Source: Magnaporthiopsis rhizophila
Lineage: Eukaryota; Ascomycota; Sordariomycetes; Magnaporthales; Magnaporthaceae
Direction: 5' to 3'
Length of the DNA stretch: 64,000 bases
Assembly: GCA_003049465.1 (NCBI GenBank)
Contig: PYSS01000044.1
Span: forward strand, 186,001-250,000
The notes under the pieces are model-generated. The model saw only the letters and a list, made by a program, of their open reading frames with translations, ran no database searches and was not told the DNA's origin. Of this stretch, positions 1 through 10,685 are shown piece after piece. The position numbers and the translations under genes were made by a program. Numbering within the stretch: the first letter of the stretch is position 1; the number at the start of each line of letters is the position of its first letter.

Positions 1-78
1 AGTGATACAATTGCGAATGACGGACTCGATGCTGGCGAGGAGGACCTAGTGGTCAAGCTGAAGATCCGAGCGGCGTGA
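1..78 (+). CDS. possible 3' end of a gene cut by the window edge
   Basis: Frame 1 is open from the first base and ends in TGA at 76-78, giving 25 residues with an acidic stretch followed by a basic LKIR tail. The composition looks like a genuine protein C-terminus, but nothing identifies a family. It may be chance, since only 75 coding bases are visible. Confidence 0.25.
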   Translation, partial: SDTIANDGLDAGEEDLVVKLKIRAA

Positions 79-1024
79 GCACGCGGGGGTGGTCAGGTCC
101 TTGCACGGCAAAGTAGGTAGAGGTATTCTTGTACAAGGCAGCATCTGGCTTCCAGGCTATTCCGAGCATCGCCACTTTGCTCGGCCGTGAATTATGCTTC
201 GCACGCACGATCAACAGTGTTTTATTGCAGTGCCCTTTTGAACTGTCGAAGAGGCTTTACACCATCACACCGTATTTGCCCAATCTCCCCCTGAACTAGA
301 AGGTGAGCTTCACACGCCGCGGTCCACCTTGAGGTGCTCGGTCGGGCCAACCTTTTCGATGACTGTTTTTCTCAAGGGAGGCAAATCGTCAAACGCGGAC
401 CGTGCTTGTAAAAGAAAAAAAAAGGGGGAAGAGGCAAAGGAGGGTGGGAGCGCTTTGGCTGGCAAAGTGGCAGTCACGATAAACTGGCTCGCCTGCGAAA
501 TAGCCGATGGGCTCGCTTCTCTTGCTTTTGCCAGTGTCTGCCGTGAACGAAACCGGACATCTTTTGGAACAAAATGGTGAGCATTAGGTGGCCAAACGAT
601 GACCGCAGCTGGAGGTTGGATTGTGATAGAACCTACCTCTCGTAGCTTTATAACCTCGACGTTCCCAGCCCAGTACTTCTTTTTCGAAGTTCCGTCCCAG
701 CAGTTTGCATCGGCCGGCTGGGGACGGTCCCAGAAAATGCCACATGCGCCGACCTTTTGTGCACAACGACTTTACTTTGACCGAGCTCCTGGCTTGGAAA
801 CCCGTCATCCATCCCGCTTGCAACAACCTCCCGAGCCTCGCCGGCAGAACCATATGCCTGTCGTAAGCTTGGTCATTTCCAAACCCAATCTCCTTGCCTA
901 CGGCACCTGTGGACCGAAGCTGACCTAACCCTCGGGTGCCCACAAGCCCCCTGGATCCGACTCTTGGGACGTTATAGTCACCGCCAGGTGGCCTGACCTC
1001 TGGACGCGACCGTCCGGGGCCTGG
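79..1024. other. no recognisable gene
   Basis: Several short open frames overlap here on both strands, but none shows a domain, a signal peptide or a convincing splice pattern. An A-rich run lies near 412-424. Confidence 0.5.
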
Positions 1025-1327
1025 GTGAGCGCGCCGACCGTTGGCACCGACGCCTCCAGCCACACGACGCCTGTGTTTGCCACTTGGATAGGAACCTCCA
1101 CTGCCACGGCCGACACTGCGGCCGCGAGCTCCTATGCCCCTTACATCGAGCACTGTCCTGTGACCTGGGATGACATCGAGAACGGGTTCGAGTGGGACAT
1201 GATCGATGACGACTGCCAGAGCCTCCTGGAGCCTTACTGCGCCCCCACCCCGACACCGGGCCGGCAACCACTGCCCAGCACGGCGTTTCCGAAGTGCTGC
1301 ATGCCGAGCTACGTGATGGGCTGGTAA
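1025..1327 (+). pseudogene. cysteine-containing fragment, possibly from a LysM-type secreted protein
   Basis: An open frame of about 100 residues ends in TAA at 1325-1327. It is Thr/Ser/Pro-rich, then has a compact acidic segment of the form CPV(T)WDD...DDCQSLLEPYC followed by a PTPTPG linker and a second CC pair. Spaced cysteines joined by Pro/Thr linkers are the layout of fungal LysM proteins, and clear LysM remnants lie 2.2 kb downstream on the same strand. The frame begins with GTG, has no signal peptide, and no upstream exon can be joined with confidence. The LysM link is an inference from layout and location. Confidence 0.3.
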
Positions 1328-1497
1328 CAATAGAATGCCAAGCTGTGCAGAAGGGTAGTCGCCGGGCTAGGGTGAGAGATGGAGAGGGCGATGGGAGTTT
1401 CGTATATTCCAACCACGTAAAATAATTGTCTTCTCAGAATCCCAATTTCCCTTATTGCATCAGGCCACCCTGGCGGTGCGAGTCTCCGCTGGCGTCT

Positions 1498-2280
1498 TTA
1501 ACCGAGATGGCACATGTCGTCGAACAGCCCGTAGAGGTCGTGCGCCTCCCAGAGGGAGCAGCCCCCAAGGAACATGCCCCACCACTGATGCATGAGGTCT
1601 ATCACGATCTTGTTGCTCCAGACACATCTGCCATGGGAGTCAACCCACCGGAGCTTCACGTGCCTACCCCTGATGGCATCCGCGTCCAACACATAGATGA
1701 CGGTGCGGGCTTCATTGCTAGCAGTTTCCAGCAGCGAAGGAGTCGTCAGCCGCGGATCCACGCCCCAAGTTTCCTCGGATCCTGATTCCGACCCCTCCCA
1801 AGAAAGAAGTTGTAATCCTCCACAACTGAGCCTTGGATCCCATCGTACAGGTCGGGGATGCGTAGGAGGATCTGGCGCGTCATGTCCTGGACGCTTGCGC
1901 CGTCCAGATGGCCATAGAGCTCGGCGTTGTCCAGGCCCGCGTTGCCGCTGTCGAGGAGGCGGCCCAGTTCCTCGATGTCCGCCTCGGCGGCCATCTGGTT
2001 GTAAGCGTCCTGGAGCTCCGGGCCGTAGCAGACGCGGACCCAGGCAGACAGTCTTCTCCAGGGGCCGTAGTCGCTCGCTGGCCGAGGTTCCGCTCGTCCG
2101 CCGTCTGCCGGCCCTCCAACACTCGGTGTATATTCTCCGGAGTGAGCAGCGCGTGCAGAGCCAAGCATTGGGAGCCGTCATAACCCTGGGGTCCGGTCTC
2201 AGAGCGACCACGCCAGCTGGCAAGATGGTACGGCTGTAGCGATGTTGCAATGAAACTGGTCAGATTGGCTTTCAAAACAT
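1498..2280 (-). pseudogene. remnant of an unidentified protein gene, frames broken
   Basis: Two protein-like segments read on the minus strand. The upstream one (about 2168-1746) contains YGPELQDAYNQMAAEAD and an acidic helical continuation. The downstream one ends in LYGLFDDMCHLG before a stop at 1498. They are in different frames, and the linking sequence offers no good GT-AG pair. A further segment upstream (about 2250-2060) is in yet another frame. This pattern suggests a once-coding region with indels. The family is not recognised. It could be the tail of a large secreted enzyme, given the neighbouring LysM remnants, but that is a guess. Confidence 0.35.
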
Positions 2281-3535
2281 GGGGCCATCGGGTGTGTCGC
2301 AAAACACGTACATGCCGTTGCCGCACCTCAAGGGCGTGGTATTCTCGCACAAGCCTGTTTCACTGGGCTTGGTCGTTCTCCGGCAGGGCGGAGTAATCCC
2401 AGCGCTCCCGGATGGATGGATTGGGATGGATAGTGTGAGCGGAGCATCGTCGCCGATCGTCAGGTCGGATATTGACGTACCAGAGCAAAGAAGTCGAACG
2501 CTAGCGCGCCCGGAGGAACCACGACGGGCTAGACGACCCCAGGTGGGTGCGGTCGCGCGACGCGACAAGACGAAATGAGATCGAGGGCGACGGCGCCGTT
2601 CGAGGCGTCGTGTCACGAACCCAAAGGATTTATACGTACCACCAGACGCGTCGACGCGGACGATCGCATCAAGAAAGGTGTCGGGAGAGGAATTACGATC
2701 CAAAGAGTGGGCAAACACGATGGAGCGTTCCAGTACGGTTTTCGTTCGTGACACCCAACGGACGTAATCGATCCGAAACGGTGAATGCGCTAACGGGGCC
2801 GTCGCGACACCAACCACGACTTCACGGCCAACGGCGGGCCACCCACCGGAAAAGGAAGCCGTATCCGACGTTTGACAGCCCGCTCGACGAAATTTCGACC
2901 CCGTGCTACAGCGAGACCACGTCGACAGTGTCTTTCGAAACACGTGAATCTTTACGGGTAGCGCATCGAGAGGCGATGCGGAAGAGGGACGACGACCAGA
3001 TGCCGGGATGGGCCTCACCTCGACGAGAAACGGCGAAGGCTCGGGGAATCGGGTTGGGCTCGATTACGTCTTGTAAACGGCGGCCCGAAACCTCCACCGC
3101 AATAGTCAGACGGCAGCCTTCTAGCATCCGCCCATTCGTTTAGACCGTATCTTGCCAATCCGCTCCATTCACCCATAGGTGCCGACACCCGCAAAACACG
3201 TCTCTCCAAGGTCGGCCTTCTCCTTTCGGCGGCTCACGCCGGCGCGGCTCGGCGGCCGCCCAATCAGCCATCGTCCGACCTAGCGGCTCGCCAAGACCCA
3301 AGAGGCCCAGTCAACGACGACACCCACAAGCTTTGCACCTACTTCGTCACTGTCAGCTCCGAGCTCGAGGAATGCCAGTGGCTTTCGATCTATTGGAGCG
3401 TATCCCACAAGGACTCTGCAGCCTGGCATGTACCCACCTAGGAATTCGCTTCACCTTTTTCTCAGATAGGGAGATATGGACTTTATGGGCTAATACGAGT
3501 AAACGCGCCCGGTCCGTGTTCCAACAGAACCCATC
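2281..3535. other. non-genic stretch with a CpG-rich block (about 2440-3230)
   Basis: No gene is recognised. From about 2440 to 3230 the sequence is unusually rich in CG dinucleotides and in CGA, ACG and TCG triplets on both strands, unlike flanking DNA. Long frames here are arginine-rich artefacts of that composition. Confidence 0.45.
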
Positions 3536-4240
3536 TGTTTTAAAGACGACTGCAGCGGCATCAAGATCGGCAACTCGTATTACGTAGAGGTCAACCACGG
3601 CAAGCCTATTCCGTCACCTACCGATAGGCAGCAGCAGACAGGGCATGAGCCCCACGGCCGCCCCAACTCCGTCTCCGACCCGGCCCGGTACGGTAGCCGG
3701 CCGCAACAAGTTCCACCTCGCCGTGTCCGGGGACCTTTGCGGGACCATCACCGAGCAGTACGGTATCTCTTTCGAGCAGATCTGCCAGTGGAACCCGAGC
3801 GTTGGTGCCGAATGCAACAGTCTCCCGGCTGGGTACTACTACTGCGTCGGTGTGTAAATCCTACCAGCCAAGTGCGGCTTCCGACTTGACTTGATCTCGA
3901 CTCCTCCCACGCTGCGTGTGAGCTGGTGCTTAGTTGGTGGCATTGACGACATACAGGAACGGTGGACAAGCCAGCTCCAACCGACCCGCCCTGGCCGGGC
4001 GACCACGGCGAGCCCTCCACTCACGGACTGCGCCAACGCGAACCCCTCGTCGACCCAGCCGGGCTCGATCTGCGAGTGCAAAAGATAGCACCAGGTACAA
4101 CGCAGGAACATGCGCTGGGACCTATTTCAGCAATACGGCATCACGCAGGAGCAGTTCGATAGGTGGAATCCAGGCAATCGCTGCCATCTCTGGCTTGGGT
4201 ATAGTATTTGTGTGGGCGCCCAAGTAGAAAAGCACGAGCG
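3536..4240 (+). pseudogene. LysM-domain protein, degraded (three LysM remnants)
   Basis: Three consecutive pieces match fungal LysM modules, which bind chitin oligomers outside the cell. Piece 1 (about 3536-3610) carries DDCSGIKIGNSYYVEVN. Piece 2 (about 3703-3857) is nearly complete, from the VSGDLC core through QYGISFEQICQWNPSVG to a C-terminal YYYCVGV, then a TAA. Piece 3 (about 4107-4227) carries QYGITQEQFDRWNPG and SICVGAQ but has lost its first cysteine and the SGD core. Pieces 1 and 2 are in different frames, and a TAG at about 4086 interrupts the CECK-like start of piece 3. Pro/Thr-rich linkers between modules are still visible. No signal peptide or start can be assigned. Calling it broken rather than intron-rich is a judgement: no canonical splice pairs repair all the frames. 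Confidence 0.6.
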
Positions 4241-4491
4241 ATTTGTGTCCTCCGCGTGCTCGATGATGCCCGCTTGCAGCTTTGCATTCCATTATGCCAA
4301 TTACATATTTTTAATCGACCTGCCCCAGCCTTTCCTACCATTGTTTTCCAATTCCCCGACGACATGAAGTAGTGGACATGATCTCCCAGTAATCCTAACA
4401 GCTCCCCTCAAGGAAAACAGCCGTCGTGGCTGGATATTGGCCCATGCCACTAAGGGTCAAGGCATCTCCCTCCACGTTCCGACGCCCGCAA

Positions 4492-4850
4492 TCACATCCC
4501 GGAGCAAAAGCGGTTCTTCGTGACCCAGTTGCACATGACGGTGCCGACGCACGTGCAGCATTTGCAAGCCTGAGCGAGTCCCGGTTAGCATACTCTAGTG
4601 AGGCCCCAAAAAAGACAGGAGCAGGCTTTTTATGTGAGGCTCCTACCTTTTTCTGCCGTTCTTTGTCGTTGGCACCCTCGATACAGCTCAGCGTGCGCGC
4701 GTTCCAGCGGAATTGGTTGTAGCAGGCGGCGGGGTTGATGACGTCGGCGCATTCGTCTGTCTTGACGAGGTCGGCGGTGCACACGGGGTACTGCTGGGCC
4801 TGCCCGAAGGCAAGGGCCATCCAGACGGCAAGGAAGAGAGTGATCAGATA

Positions 4851-4853
<3 letters not shown>
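4492..4853 (-). CDS. small secreted cysteine-rich protein (94 aa)
   Basis: The exons are 4853-4647 and 4569-4492. The 77-nt intron (4646-4570) starts GTAGGA, has a GCTAAC branch point and ends CAG, and the reading phase closes exactly. The product starts with a hydrophobic signal peptide (about residues 1-18, MYLITLFLAVWMALAFG). The mature part is about 76 residues with ten cysteines, including a dense CKCCTC cluster supplied by exon 2. Such size and disulfide density are typical of apoplastic fungal proteins, and the even cysteine count fits full disulfide pairing. An effector role is inference only. The ATG is preceded directly by 32 consecutive A residues. It is divergent from the DUF1996 gene. 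Confidence 0.8.
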
Positions 4854-4889
<36 letters not shown>

Positions 4890-5638
4890 ATGATGAGTGG
4901 GAAGGTGTAGGTGACCGAGTTAGGCGGAGAAAGAAAAAGGTTTTCCTGGTCGTAGGACGGAGCCGCGTGGGTAGGGATAGTCGGGTTTTGTGGAAAAGAT
5001 GCTTCGCGAATAGCGTCGTATTATCTACCTCGGCATCTGGACACATGATAGTAACAGCCGACGATAAGAAAAGCAGAAACCCCAAGACAAAGGTCGGCGT
5101 CACTTGCCCTTTGCTCAAATATCGCCTCGATATTAGCAGCCACCGCTCGCCCGTCCCATTCGTCCGATAAGATATTATCCTCCTCCCCGATGGTCGATTA
5201 ATCGACCATCGACAGGATATATCCGACCTGATCGGGCCGGCGGGTGACGCGGCCAGACGGAGGCCCCGGGATGGAGTACAGTGCCATCATAGTAACACCG
5301 GCAAAAGTCGACTGCCGAAAAGGGGCACTGGCGGGCCCGTCGCCGTCGATATTAACCCGCCACCACCAAAAAGTCTCCGGGCTCCACCCGGGACGAGTCC
5401 AATACGCCGCTGCGACGATATTGTGCCGAGGTGCGATCGGTCTGCGTCTTGCGAGGGATGGTGTGTGGACGCGGCAAGTGCTGTGGTATGCTTTCTCCCA
5501 TCCCGCGTTCTCGATAACAATGACCTTTCCTGTCCGTCCCGTGCGGCTCCTCCAGTCTCCTTTTTTTTCCTTGCTTGCTCTGGCTGCAGTCGTCCCCTTG
5601 CCCATCTCGTCACTAGGCCACTGCTTGAAGACGCAATC
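4854..5638. other. divergent promoter region
   Basis: This 785-bp intergenic region separates the small secreted protein gene (minus) from the DUF1996 gene (plus), so it should contain both promoters. It holds the A-tract abutting the left start codon (T-run on the plus strand to 4885), a perfect 24-bp palindrome at 5188-5211, and pyrimidine-rich tracts near 5545-5575 just before the right gene. Confidence 0.6.
5188..5211. promoter_or_regulatory. perfect 24-bp palindrome, candidate dimeric factor site
   Basis: The half-site CGATGGTCGATT is followed immediately by its exact reverse complement, with no spacer and no mismatch. It lies 335 bp upstream of the left ATG and 428 bp upstream of the right ATG in a divergent promoter. 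A perfect palindrome of this length is very unlikely by chance locally. The binding factor is unknown. Confidence 0.5.
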
Positions 5639-6886
5639 ATGAAGCACACGGCTATCCTCACCGCGGCCCTTGGACTGTCCGCGCCCGCCAGCGCGTTGCT
5701 CCGGTTCGGCTGCTCGCAGCTGACGGTGCAGCGCCTGGATCCCCTTGTCAACCCGGGAGAGACGCCGTCGACGCATCTTCACCAAATCATCGGAGGAGTA
5801 GGCAGCAAAAAAAAAAAACAGTTCTTGTTAGGTATCTCATGCTCCATCTACTAACATGCCCCAATCGTGGCGCAGAATTCGTTCCAGCCGTCCATGGAGC
5901 CCGGCAAGCACGACCTCGTGGCCAAGTCCAACTGCACGACGTGCCAGTTCACCGAGGACTTTTCCAACTACTGGACGGCGGTGCTCTACTTCCGCGCGCG
6001 CAACGGGACGTACAAGCGGGTGCCACAGCTGGCGCAGTCGGGCTTCGAAGGCACCGACGGCGGCGGCATGTTGGTCTACTACATGTCGGACGCCCTCTTT
6101 GACACGCAACAGCGGTCCAAGGTCACGGCGTTCAAGCCTGTATGTTTTCCAGGCCAGCGCATCCCTGCCCTTCCATGTTTTGTGCTGACCGTACGCACCC
6201 ACAGGGCTTCCGCATGCTCGTCGGCGAGGTTAGCTACCGCGACCGCGAGCAGGCGCGCAACTTCCGGCAGCTGACCTACACCTGCATGGAGAGCCAGGCG
6301 TCCCGCGCGCCCGAGACGATGCACTTCCCCAAGACGCCCTGCAAGCTCGGCATCATGGCCAACCACCGGTTTCCGACGTGCTGGGACGGCGTGAACCTGG
6401 ACTCGCCCAACCACCGCGACCACGTCGCGTACCCGGAGTCGGGCACCTTCGAGTCCGGCGGCCCCTGCCCCAAGACGCACCCCGTCCGCATCCCCCAGAT
6501 CCTGCTCGAGACGGTCTGGGACACGCGCCAGTTCAACAACAAGAACGACTGGCCCGCCGACGGGTCGCAGCCGTTCGTGTGGTCCAGCGGCGACCCGACT
6601 GGGTTCTCGCACCACGCCGATTACCTGTTTGGGTGGAAGGACGACTCGCTGCAGAAGGCTATGGATGCGCATACGTACGTCAGCGCGCCGATGCTCAAGA
6701 CGCAGAACATTGCTTCGCAGAATAAGTGCAAGGTTAAGGACTATGTTGGGGAGAAGTTTGATGGCTGTAAGTGTGACTTTTGTTTCCGTCCAAATTCTGA
6801 TATTTGCCGGTTTGCTTGTTGCTGACTCTTGACGATCCGTCGTCCTAGGGCTCACTGCGCTGCCTGGAGGCTTGCAGGCACACTAG
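5639..6886 (+). CDS. secreted DUF1996-domain protein (340 aa)
   Basis: There are four exons: 5639-5797, 5876-6139, 6205-6766 and 6849-6886. All introns are GT-AG with CTAAC/GCTGAC branch points, and the phases close on a TAG. A signal peptide (about residues 1-19) leads straight into the DUF1996 domain. Its landmarks are RFGCSQLTVQRLDPLVNPG, THLHQIIGG, the TCQFTEDFSNYWTAVLYFRARNG block, FPTCWDGVNLDSPNHRDHVAYP, and GPCPKTHPVRIPQ...DGSQPFVWSSGDPTG...HADYLFGWKDD. Length and motif order match full-length family members, which are secreted fungal proteins of unknown biochemical function. The tail (LTALPGGLQAH) comes from the tiny fourth exon. Splicing was chosen because each intron removes an in-frame stop while restoring a family motif. 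Confidence 0.92.
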
Positions 6887-7294
6887 GAAGCGTAGGCTGG
6901 AGGAGGGTTGATGGCGCTGGGGAATGCTGGATGCTTGCAATGTATTTCTGTCTTAATTCCGGTGACAACCTACATCTCGAGGGGTACTCTAACATTGTCG
7001 GTTCTGTTCCATGGAAACAATGCTGGATGCCATTGATGGTGTGCGCGTAGTGCTCTGGTCTCCAAGCACAGTCTGACGAAGGCGCTCGGCTCGGCCTCGG
7101 CGGTAAGCGCCACTGACATCAGATGGAACCCCCACCTTCTCCTCATGGTGATGTCAAGCCAAGAACGGGCTGCAAGCAACTGGGTATATCCACCGCGACG
7201 GACGCTGCTGTATTAAAATCCTTCGTATTTGCAGGCAGGTAGCAACGACCCAGCTGCATCTATCGGCATCATCAAAAGATTAAAAGCCCCGACC
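6887..7294. other. intergenic, nothing recognised
   Basis: This is the spacer between two plus-strand genes. It would carry the 3' end of the DUF1996 transcript and the promoter of the GFA gene. No distinctive site was seen. Confidence 0.5.
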
Positions 7295-7924
7295 ATGACC
7301 ACAGACGACTTCCCCAAGCCCAAGTTCATCACCGGCGGCTGCCTCTGCGGCGCCCTTCGGTACCGGGCGGACTTCCCGCCGACGCACGACTTTCGCAAGT
7401 CCGTAAGCAGGCCCTCGCATCATTCGCTGTCGTTCCCACCAAGCTCCGCTGGATGTTAACAAACCTCCCTCCAGAGCGCCACCTGCCAGTGCAACCAGTG
7501 CAGGCGCAACACCTCGTCCTTCTTCCTCGTGTGCCACGAGATAGAGACCTCCCCGCCCGCTGCCTTCAAGCTCACCGGCGCCGACGGGGCCACCCCTCCG
7601 CCCGCCGACGCGCTTAAAGAGTACCGCGCCAGCCCCAGCGCCACGCGCGTCTTCTGCGGCCGCTGCGGCTCGCTGCTGTACTGGAAGGCGGACGCGTCGG
7701 CTTACTACAGCATCGCCGTCGGCACCATCGACCCCTTGTTCCTCTGGGGCGAGGGCGCGCCCGACTCGCCTGAAGCCAAGGAGCACGGTGTGCCCGCGGG
7801 CGGGTTCTCGCGCGCCCTAGTCAACCCCGGACGCCACTTTTGGTGCGCGAATGAGATACCCGGCGTCACGGACCCGGGGAGCATGGCTATCATGGCGAGC
7901 GGGAAGCGGGTCGAGGGCGATTGA
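7295..7924 (+). CDS. GFA/CENP-V domain zinc-binding protein (185 aa)
   Basis: The exons are 7295-7402 and 7475-7924, with a 72-nt GT-AG intron and a GTTAAC branch point. The product has the full GFA (glutathione-dependent formaldehyde-activating enzyme/CENP-V) zinc signature: GGCLCGALRYR near residues 14-24, TCQCNQCRR across the exon junction at about 39-47, and FCGRCGSLLYW around residue 90. These cysteines bind structural and catalytic zinc in the family. The ending (AIMASGKRVEGD) has the usual short tail. Fungal members are cytosolic and mostly of unknown substrate, so a formaldehyde-detoxifying role should not be assumed. The first ATG in a compatible frame was taken as start; an upstream extension would lack an ATG. 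Confidence 0.92.
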
Positions 7925-7970
7925 GAGCGATGGATGTATGGTGGCCAGGATATCCAATAAGGATAGGAAT

Positions 7971-7988
7971 AGGTAGGTAGGTAGGTAG
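7971..7988. repeat. (GTAG)n microsatellite
   Basis: About four to five tandem AGGT/GTAG units lie between the GFA stop codon and the 3' end of the HET gene. Confidence 0.7.
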
Positions 7989-10399
7989 CTATAGCAAGCA
8001 GATGAGCTGCGGCTCAATGCCATCCAAGAGTGATTTGACGGAGTCGTCCGTTTCATCTTTGCTTCCAGCAGCGCCCGGTGACGGCCGCAGAATAAAGGTT
8101 CCGATCCTACAATAAGGTTTTGCCACGGATTCGTGCTCCTTGGGGACGCTATTTCTCAAGCCTGGAGATGCCGGACAGACGATCAGCCCATCATGTGCCT
8201 CCTTGGAGTCCCCATCTCCATGCACCACGAGCAGGCTTAGGGGCAGCGGATCCGTGTGTCCAGCTACGCCGGCCCTTATAGCGTCGATATCGGCCACCGA
8301 GTCGGGTCGGAGCTCGAGCGTTGGCTGTTCTGCGTCCTCGGGTGTTGCTTTCAAAGGAGGTTCCTGGTCGTCGTCGTCTTTTATGGAGGGACACACCCTC
8401 AGGTCTATCGTGGCCTGCAGAGCAACCAGCTTCGCCTGTAGCAGGATGAACCCCGAAGCGACCATGCCAAAAGGAGCAATCGCGTCCTTGAGCGCCACGC
8501 CGTAGTTGTCCACGCGGATCGCCACATGACCAGAAACCGGGCCCTGCCGGACCTTGTCTTTCAGGTCCACGCGCCCTTCAACGGCGGCCCAGCTCCAGGA
8601 CGGAGCCCGGTAGTCGACTGGACGCGTGCAGTCCTGCCAGGAAGCAGAGTGCCACAACAGAGCCACAGCCCAAACCTGCCCCCTGCGGTCCTCGTCCAAG
8701 TCGTCATCCTCGCCAACATCCACCTGTAATCCTGCAAGGTACTTCCAGCGCCTCCCTCGGTCCGCCGCGGTTTTTGTAAATGCCTCGGCGAGCGCCGCGA
8801 TGGCGGCCAGCTTGTCGCCAGCGAAACCAAGCCCGCGACGCGTATACGACGCCACCACTCTCCTCCAGCCCAGCTCGGCCGGCAGTTCGGCCAGCCTGGC
8901 GATGGGATAGATGAGCTCGACGGGCGACTCGGGTCCCCCAAACGCGTGTTCCCGCAGCGCCCCAGACTCATCCGAGTAGCCGCTGCTGCAACACCAGTAC
9001 AGCTGGTTGGCGGCAAAGATAAGGAGTCGGCGCGATAGGGACGCCTCCTGCAGGGTCCAGGCCCGCGTCGTGATTGGCTCTGGGGGTGGCCGGATCCGGC
9101 TGAACAGATACACGTGCCCGTCGGCGACGTGAGCGTCGCCGTCCAGGCACTTGAACGGCACGCAGATCGGGCCCGTCAAGAACTGTTGTTGCCCTTCGGG
9201 GGGACCGGTCCAGTCGAGAAAGCCCTGGTTACAGTTGGACGCGGATGCGGCGCTGAGGGTTGCAGTGCTGGAGCCGTAATAGGTCCCCATGCGCGAGATC
9301 TCGGCGGCTTTGTCGCCGTCAGAGTCCTGCAGGATGCAAAGTGCGTCCACCCAGAGGAACTGCCTCCCCATCTTGCGCACGAACCACGCTGCATCCTGCA
9401 GCGTGCGAGGGAGGTCGTCGGTATTGACGCCTTGTGTCGTGAGGGAGGTATGCGTCTTGCCCGTCAGCTTGATTGGCTGGTCGGCGCCCCAGCAGTACGA
9501 AAGCGCGATGTAGCCCTCCTTGGAGATGGCCTCGATCAGCTCTGGTGGTGCGCCACCCGTCTCGACCAGCAGCAGGCGCAGCCCTTGGCCAGAGTGCCCC
9601 TTGATCTGCAGCAGACGCGTTGGTATGTCGGACGTAGGGAGCCGCTCGATATCGGCGGGGAAGGAGCTTGCGTTTCCATAGATCTCGCCGCCAACACGGC
9701 AGCCCGAATGGCACTTGATGCACCGCTCGAGACAATCCCGAGCCGTCTGAACTGTTCTCTGCGATCTCTTGTCGAGCTCGAATGGCCTGTTACTGACATA
9801 CCTAGCGGCAGGGTCCCCTTATGGAAGCGTGTTAGCGGCCTGTGCTGTGCGAGGCTGCTCGACCTGTGACTGCGCCCACCTTCTCGAGCAAACATTTCCA
9901 AGTGAAAGGATTTTCTGTTAGAAATCCTTTGACCAGAGCCATCCTCCATGACCAGACTTATGCTTGCAGAGAGGGGAGTGCTGGTTATACCAGAGGCTAG
10001 CGGCGGGGACGGTGTGCTAAGCGGCCATCGCGGGGAGATATGCTGTCCATAGAGCTGGAATCTGAAGACATCGGTGCCCGCCCTCAGTGTCCCTGCGAGA
10101 TCGAGCGAGCACGCGACCAGGAAGTCGACAAAAAAGCGATACAGCGCGCAGCCCGTGAGGCAGGCGTCGACTGCTTTCGCCAACGAGACTTCGAGCACCA
10201 GAGCGAAGCTGGCCTGGTTTTGGCCCTGAGGCCACTGCTGGGTCAAGGTCGCATCCTGGCAGTGGACGCAGCTGTGGGGTCGTGCTATGGTGAAGGACCC
10301 GCCTACAGGCCAGAGCGGATCCGACTCGACGGTCCATGCCTGGACCCTTTGGGTGATGTAGGCGAGACGGGTCTGGTGTGTAGGCGTGCTAGGCTCCAT
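7989..10399 (-). CDS. HET-domain (heterokaryon incompatibility-type) protein (about 782 aa)
   Basis: The exons are 10399-9880 and 9817-7989, with a 62-nt GT-AG intron (9879-9818). The HET domain lies in exon 2: YIALSYCWG, then TLQDAA...FLWVDALCILQDSDGDKAAEISRMGTYY, then RAWTLQEASLSRRLL, the standard order of HET motifs. Upstream is a cysteine-bearing segment (CLERCIKCHSGC) common in long HET proteins. Downstream is a region with WSWAAVEG and an acidic tail. HET domains act in non-self recognition and can trigger cell death after fusion of unlike hyphae; the partner here is unknown. The start is the first in-frame ATG. The frame is open about 80 nt further upstream without ATG, so a small extra 5' exon is possible. 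Confidence 0.88.
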
Positions 10400-10685
10400 C
10401 TTGGAGGCGATTTCTAGGACGGTGAGAACATTTGATGGATTGGGTTGACCGTAGCCGGTCCCCTTCACAGTGCGTGCCAAAACGAGAGCCTTCCATGGAT
10501 GTCTTTCCTGCCCGGCCCCACCTCCGCATTGCCTAAGCCATAATTACCCCACTTCAAACGCTGCCGCAAAAGCCCTCCCGCACCCGCGCCGCTCGCTACT
10601 GCGTGACAAAAAAAAATGATTGTTTTGTTCAGGAAATATCAATATCGCTTACTCCCGCTGCCTCCCTCTTCCATCCAACCCTTTA

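Noticed and set aside
2547..3143. 198-codon Arg/Thr-rich open frame on the plus strand
   Set aside because: It lies in the CpG-rich block; the arginine excess follows directly from CGA/CGN abundance. Other frames there are equally open.
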